Positions 5,401 to 7,483 of a stretch of 7,483 nucleotides of DNA are shown here, piece by piece. The notes beneath the pieces are model-generated. The model worked only from the letters and a program-made list of their open reading frames with translations, was not told where the DNA came from and searched no databases. The stretch comes from Fidelibacterota bacterium (GTDB lineage: Bacteria; Fidelibacterota; UBA2242): NCBI GenBank assembly GCA_003645845.1, contig QNCV01000126.1:1-7483 (forward strand). Direction: 5' to 3'. The first letter of the stretch is position 1; each line of letters begins with the position of its first letter. Both the position numbers and the translations under genes were made by a program.

Positions 5401-7483
5401 TATCAGCGACCCGGTCATCCCAATCAGAAAGGTCAATCGACAGGCTGCTATCCTCTTTAAATGTATAATCGTCCAGAGCAATGAGAATCGGGGCGTCATT
5501 GACATTTTCTACTGAAATAGTAAATGTATCACGGTCGGCCACCCCGCTGCTGTCGTGCACGGAATAGACAATTTCAAAACTCTGTTCGCGATCATCATTG
5601 GTTGGCATCCAGCTTATAATACCGTTCACCGAATCGATTTCCATCGAATCCGGCGCTGAATTCAGTTCAAACCAGAGCGAATCGCCCGGATCCACATCTT
5701 CGTAACGGATCGTATAGCTAAAAAGTTCATCCTCTTTAGCAGTTGTATCGGCCTGGGCAGTCAAAACGGGTGCATCGTTGGTATTATTAACATGCAGGTT
5801 AAATTTCAGGGAATCCGAAGCCCGGTCTTTATCAAACACCCAAAGTTCAAAACTCGTATCACCGACATTAGCATTCAGGGGTATCCATGAAACGATTCCA
5901 GCCGCTGTATCCACCTGCATCATATTCGGAAATTCCTGAAGTTCGAATGACAAAGTATCGCCATACATTGAATCGATATCCGTTGCTGCAAACTGAAAGG
6001 TCCAGATGCTGTCCTCATCAATCGTATCACTGACCGTTGTCGTCGTCAGAACCGGAGCGTCATTGGCATTTTCCACAATCACATGGATCAGCTGATTAAT
6101 CACCGAACCGTTACCGTCGGCAAACCGGATTGTGATTACTGACGTATCTACATCGTCATTTTCCGGTGTACCGGATAAAACACCCGTCGTGTCATCTCCG
6201 CTCAACCAGGCTGGTAAGCCGGTAAAGGAATAGGCCGCGTCGCCCTGGTCTTCATCATCGACATTGGGATCATAGGTGAACAGTTCATCTTCAGTGGCAA
6301 TACTATCCGTAATGGTTGACAGAAAATGAGCCGGATTGTTATTAACAGAAAGTGTAACTGTTTTAGTCTTGATTCCGCCGTTACCGTCATCCACTCTGAC
6401 ATTCAGTGCAATGGCATCCTTCACATCACCGTTTAACGGCGTTCCTGAAATTACGCCGCTGTTGGCATCGATAGAAATCCAGCCGGGCACCGTATTGGTA
6501 AAGCTGTAAACCGTTGCGCCCTGGCCTTCATCATCGCTGTTAACATCATAGAAAAAGATATCATCTTCCGTAATTGTCGTATCGGTAAAAATTTGTGTGA
6601 AACCGGGACCTTTATTTGAAACGGCCAATGCATATTTCAGAGTATCGAGTCCACCGTTTCCGTCATTGACCTCAATCTCAACTGTATCGCCTGTGGTAAC
6701 ATGCTGGTTAAGCGGGGTGCCTTTCAACAGACCGCCGGACAAATTCAGGTTCAGCCATTCCGGTTTTCGCAAGGCTGTATAGATCATGGTTCCCTGGCCT
6801 TCATCGCTGCAATTCAGATCAAGGGAATACTGAATGTCCTCCTGACCGGATGTCACCGGAATTGTCGTAAACTGCGGTTTTGAATTCACCACCGTAATTA
6901 TAAAATCCAGGGTGTCGGATCCACCGTTGCCATCGGTCACCCTAACCGATACGGCATTATCGCCGACATCATCGTTCATTGCGGTACCGCTGAGTTTTCC
7001 GGTGCTGCCGTTGATTGACAGCCAGCCCGGATTGGTCAGGATTGAAAACGTGTTGGTCCCGCCGCCATCGGCAAGCGTTAATGTATACTCGTACAGACTA
7101 TCTTCATCAATTGTCGCCAGCGGCGAGCCGGTAAATTCGGGGTCTTTATTAAGCACCGTTATCTGGAAAGACAGATTTGCGTAGCCGCTGAAGTCATCGG
7201 TCGCCCGGATAGAAATTGTCGAGCTACCGATGTCACTGTTATCCGGAGCGCCAGTTAATTCACCGGTTGATGCATTCAGGGAAAGCCAGTCGGGTAAGGG
7301 AGTCTGTGCCGTATAGGTCACACCACCGGCGCCTTCATCATCACAATCCAGATCGATGACAAGAGCATCGGCTTCGTCAATGGTTGTATCTGTCTGCGTT
7401 TGAAATACCGGCACAACATTCACCACATTTATCGGAATATTCAGGGTGTCCCGGCCGCCATTGCCATCGAGAAATTCCATATA
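2495..7483 (-). CDS. Giant cadherin/Ig-like repeat surface protein with type IX secretion sorting domain, 3' part (N-terminus outside window)
   Basis: A continuous frame runs from the right edge to a TAA at 2497-2495. The first ATG (7480-7478) is very probably internal: the codon before it is an open TAT, and the residues after it (FLDGNGGRDTL) match the end of a repeat seen again downstream as VTDGNGGSDTL. Residues are counted from that Met (1661 in all). Residues 1-21 are a repeat tail; 22-471 are five domains of putative-Ig (He_PIG/CADG) type; 472-660 two intermediate domains; 661-1320 six cadherin-like domains with ND(A/P/S/K)P linkers; 1321-1412 an Ig-like segment ending in TDLAGN; 1413-1552 a pre-sorting segment; 1554-1661 a Por-type sorting domain. 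By family knowledge such proteins are exported by a signal peptide plus the type IX system and anchored or released at the cell surface. The chain is very acidic, which suggests calcium binding, and has only three cysteines. Adhesion is an inference; no catalytic domain is visible in this part. Confidence 0.93.
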   Translation of the reverse strand, partial: YMEFLDGNGGRDTLNIPINVVNVVPVFQTQTDTTIDEADALVIDLDCDDEGAGGVTYTAQTPLPDWLSLNASTGELTGAPDNSDIGSSTISIRATDDFSGYANLSFQITVLNKDPEFTGSPLATIDEDSLYEYTLTLADGGGTNTFSILTNPGWLSINGSTGKLSGTAMNDDVGDNAVSVRVTDGNGGSDTLDFIITVVNSKPQFTTIPVTSGQEDIQYSLDLNCSDEGQGTMIYTALRKPEWLNLNLSGGLLKGTPLNQHVTTGDTVEIEVNDGNGGLDTLKYALAVSNKGPGFTQIFTDTTITEDDIFFYDVNSDDEGQGATVYSFTNTVPGWISIDANSGVISGTPLNGDVKDAIALNVRVDDGNGGIKTKTVTLSVNNNPAHFLSTITDSIATEDELFTYDPNVDDEDQGDAAYSFTGLPAWLSGDDTTGVLSGTPENDDVDTSVITIRFADGNGSVINQLIHVIVENANDAPVLTTTTVSDTIDEDSIWTFQFAATDIDSMYGDTLSFELQEFPNMMQVDTAAGIVSWIPLNANVGDTSFELWVFDKDRASDSLKFNLHVNNTNDAPVLTAQADTTAKEDELFSYTIRYEDVDPGDSLWFELNSAPDSMEIDSVNGIISWMPTNDDREQSFEIVYSVHDSSGVADRDTFTISVENVNDAPILIALDDYTFKEDSSLSIDLSDWDDRVADIDNPDSVMSWQVGEFSTLNALVVNDSLTISGPPDWFGSDTGEVIVSDGELSDTTELAVFVSPVNDPPVIDAGFPELISFAEDETTTVALNDYVSDVDNTDLELNWSVEPVESKKGGGAEKLSENVPFKSHSINPYRTLLVNSNGDSISIDIDTTTNVARFYAQPNFFIDGFDFRFIVNDSTISADFGRDTVVTTIRVTPANDSPVLSALPELNVDEDSVVTITLSSWYEYVADVDNDDTTLVWTIESGSHTSAVILDSVLTVTPENNWFGDDTLQVVVSDAGSLSDTTDLIVHYQSVNDPPVFSAIPDITVPEDDTVTIELNDYVADVESPDAGLTFSARRKSDSDKSLSTGIQPKKFFRGGEISSFSANNRTNSSAGSASDSIRISIDPLTHVASIFGTPNYYTDFQDFVFYVGDGTATDSIDVNIAIESINDKPVLDSLPAITFYEDSLYVMSLSDWDTLVYDVEDGVDTLNWSFTMDGAVSLDYDTLDNQITLFGGINYNGSAELTVVVTDLGGLSDTAFVTVEILPMNDPPQIDSSFFAIGFNQKDTVEYLLDNYVSDSDHNDTSLVWQFDAGDLVYINYTAATRSVRFWSDIDRFGVDSVLAIVTDPMGGVDSQFVTVTVTDTTRPSFELAIFQNQLASRYVEIDVYPSERLGAGTSVLADSESLIVSREMDADSVTYYNATYQIEDTRIVQIDISGTDLAGNDGHYSYKIGVSKISRETGGALTDPDSIMSFLFAANAVPMDMCAMFIPYKREIRSDTALAKGSFMDDDFPVSDEFDFRIPLTRLDDNARIMFSLDRMQFLQQYATDLGIYKYVNGEWQYLKTYTSLEKGSYWAYSATPGIYQIRVNSMNPAVVLPEEISISQNYPNPFNSLTTIKYTIGAGGFVTFDEAFEQLTPYHVSIKVYNILGQEVATIVNEKQLPGFYSVTWNGINKNGKPLATGLYIYRVIIGDKVFHKKMTILK
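2498..2821 (-). other. Type IX secretion C-terminal sorting domain (Por/FlgD-like)
   Basis: Residues 1554-1661. Landmarks in order are ISQNYPNPFN (1558-1569), TTIKYTI, VSIKVYNILGQEVATIV (1598-1614), a GFYSVTWNG strand, GKPLATGLYIYRV and the final KKMTILK. This is the standard C-terminal signal recognised by the type IX system after Sec export into the periplasm. Between the second and third landmarks there are about 18 extra residues (1579-1596). Confidence 0.93.
2825..3520 (-). other. Ig-like and pre-sorting segment of the large protein
   Basis: Residues 1321-1552. The first part (to about 1412) has the strand pattern of a bacterial Ig-like domain and ends in ISGTDLAGNDGHYSYKI, a pattern common in Ig-like domains before sorting signals. 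The second part contains the only cysteine of the C-terminal half (C1443) and a segment reading YKYVNGEWQYLKT, then a PGIYQIRV strand. Such a 'gives a value for the W-x-x-L strand, then a tidy final strand' module often precedes the sorting domain in type IX cargo. Its specific role is unknown. Confidence 0.55.
3521..5500 (-). repeat. Six cadherin-like domains arranged as three two-domain units (domains 8-13)
   Basis: Residues 661-756, 757-893, 894-990, 991-1125, 1126-1224 and 1225-1320. Odd members of the series (8, 10, 12) carry an LSDW/LSSW motif after the ED turn and end with VSD or VTD followed by LSDT. Even members (9, 11, 13) carry LNDYV or LDNYV at the same place. The units therefore span 5500-4802, 4801-4106 and 4105-3521. 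Domains 9 and 11 are about 35-40 residues longer than the others because of an internal insert. Confidence 0.8.
5501..6067 (-). repeat. Two intermediate cadherin-like domains (domains 6 and 7)
   Basis: Residues 472-565 and 566-660 of the large protein. They share the NDAPVLT entry, an EDE/DEDS turn, a D-x-D acidic loop and a G-I-(V/I)-S-W-(I/M)-P-x-N strand. This last motif replaces the SGTP strand of the five domains before them. They lack DGNGG and introduce the NDAP linker that all later domains use, so they look like a bridge between the two array types. Confidence 0.75.
6068..7483 (-). repeat. Array of five He_PIG/CADG-type cadherin-like domains (plus tail of a sixth)
   Basis: Residues 1-471 of the large protein. 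Domain borders are about 22-111, 112-199, 200-289, 290-380 and 381-471. Each has an N-x-x-P-x-F-like entry (the fifth reads NNPAHF), a (D/E)ED or DEAD turn, a DDEGxG-like acidic loop, a P-x-W-(L/I)-S core, a TG-x-L-(S/T)-G-(T/A)-P strand, and usually an exit DGNGG near the C-terminal strand. The DGNGG codons lie roughly 270-280 bp apart (for example 7468-7454 and 6934-6920) and differ at synonymous positions, so the duplications are old. The first domain has DDFSG in place of DGNGG, and the second lacks the DDEGxG loop. Confidence 0.85.

Noticed and set aside
6068..7483. Regular spacing of near-identical short GC-rich words on the plus strand, checked as a possible CRISPR or DNA satellite
   Set aside because: The words are the reverse complement of DGNGG codons in protein repeats about 270-280 bp apart, with synonymous differences; the periodicity is explained by the domain repeats.

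Overview
The window is a leftward-transcribed (minus-strand) stretch with three coding regions. The organism is probably a member of the FCB group that uses type IX secretion: Bacteroidota/Ignavibacteriota/Calditrichota, or a candidate phylum such as KSB1 or Marinimicrobia. This rests on the C-terminal sorting domain of the large protein, which has the QNYPNPFN and VYNILGQEV motifs, and on the absence of clear Shine-Dalgarno sequences. A phylum cannot be fixed from the sequence alone.

Layout from right to left, in transcription order. Positions 7483-2495 encode the C-terminal 1662 residues of a giant secreted surface protein whose N-terminus lies beyond the right edge. It is a chain of at least thirteen cadherin/Ig-like domains plus the tail of another. 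After these come an extra Ig-like segment, a pre-sorting segment and a type IX secretion sorting domain. After a 54-bp gap holding a weak hairpin with a U-tract, 2440-1556 encodes a six-helix membrane protein of the YihY/BrkB family. Its stop codon overlaps by 4 bp the start of a radical SAM enzyme (1559-285) of unknown substrate. Right after that enzyme's stop codon lies an 8-bp perfect hairpin whose T-tract is on the plus strand. Positions 1-254 carry no gene I can support.

The YihY-family and radical SAM genes are almost certainly co-transcribed and translationally coupled. The large surface protein is read in the same direction, but its functional link to the pair is not shown by the sequence.

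I did not find a clearly new system such as CRISPR, a phage or a defence island. The most interesting structure is inside the giant protein. Its last six cadherin-like domains form three copies of a two-domain unit that alternates a 'LS(D)W' type with a 'LNDYV' type. The second domain of the first two units carries a long basic/serine-rich insert at the same place in the fold.
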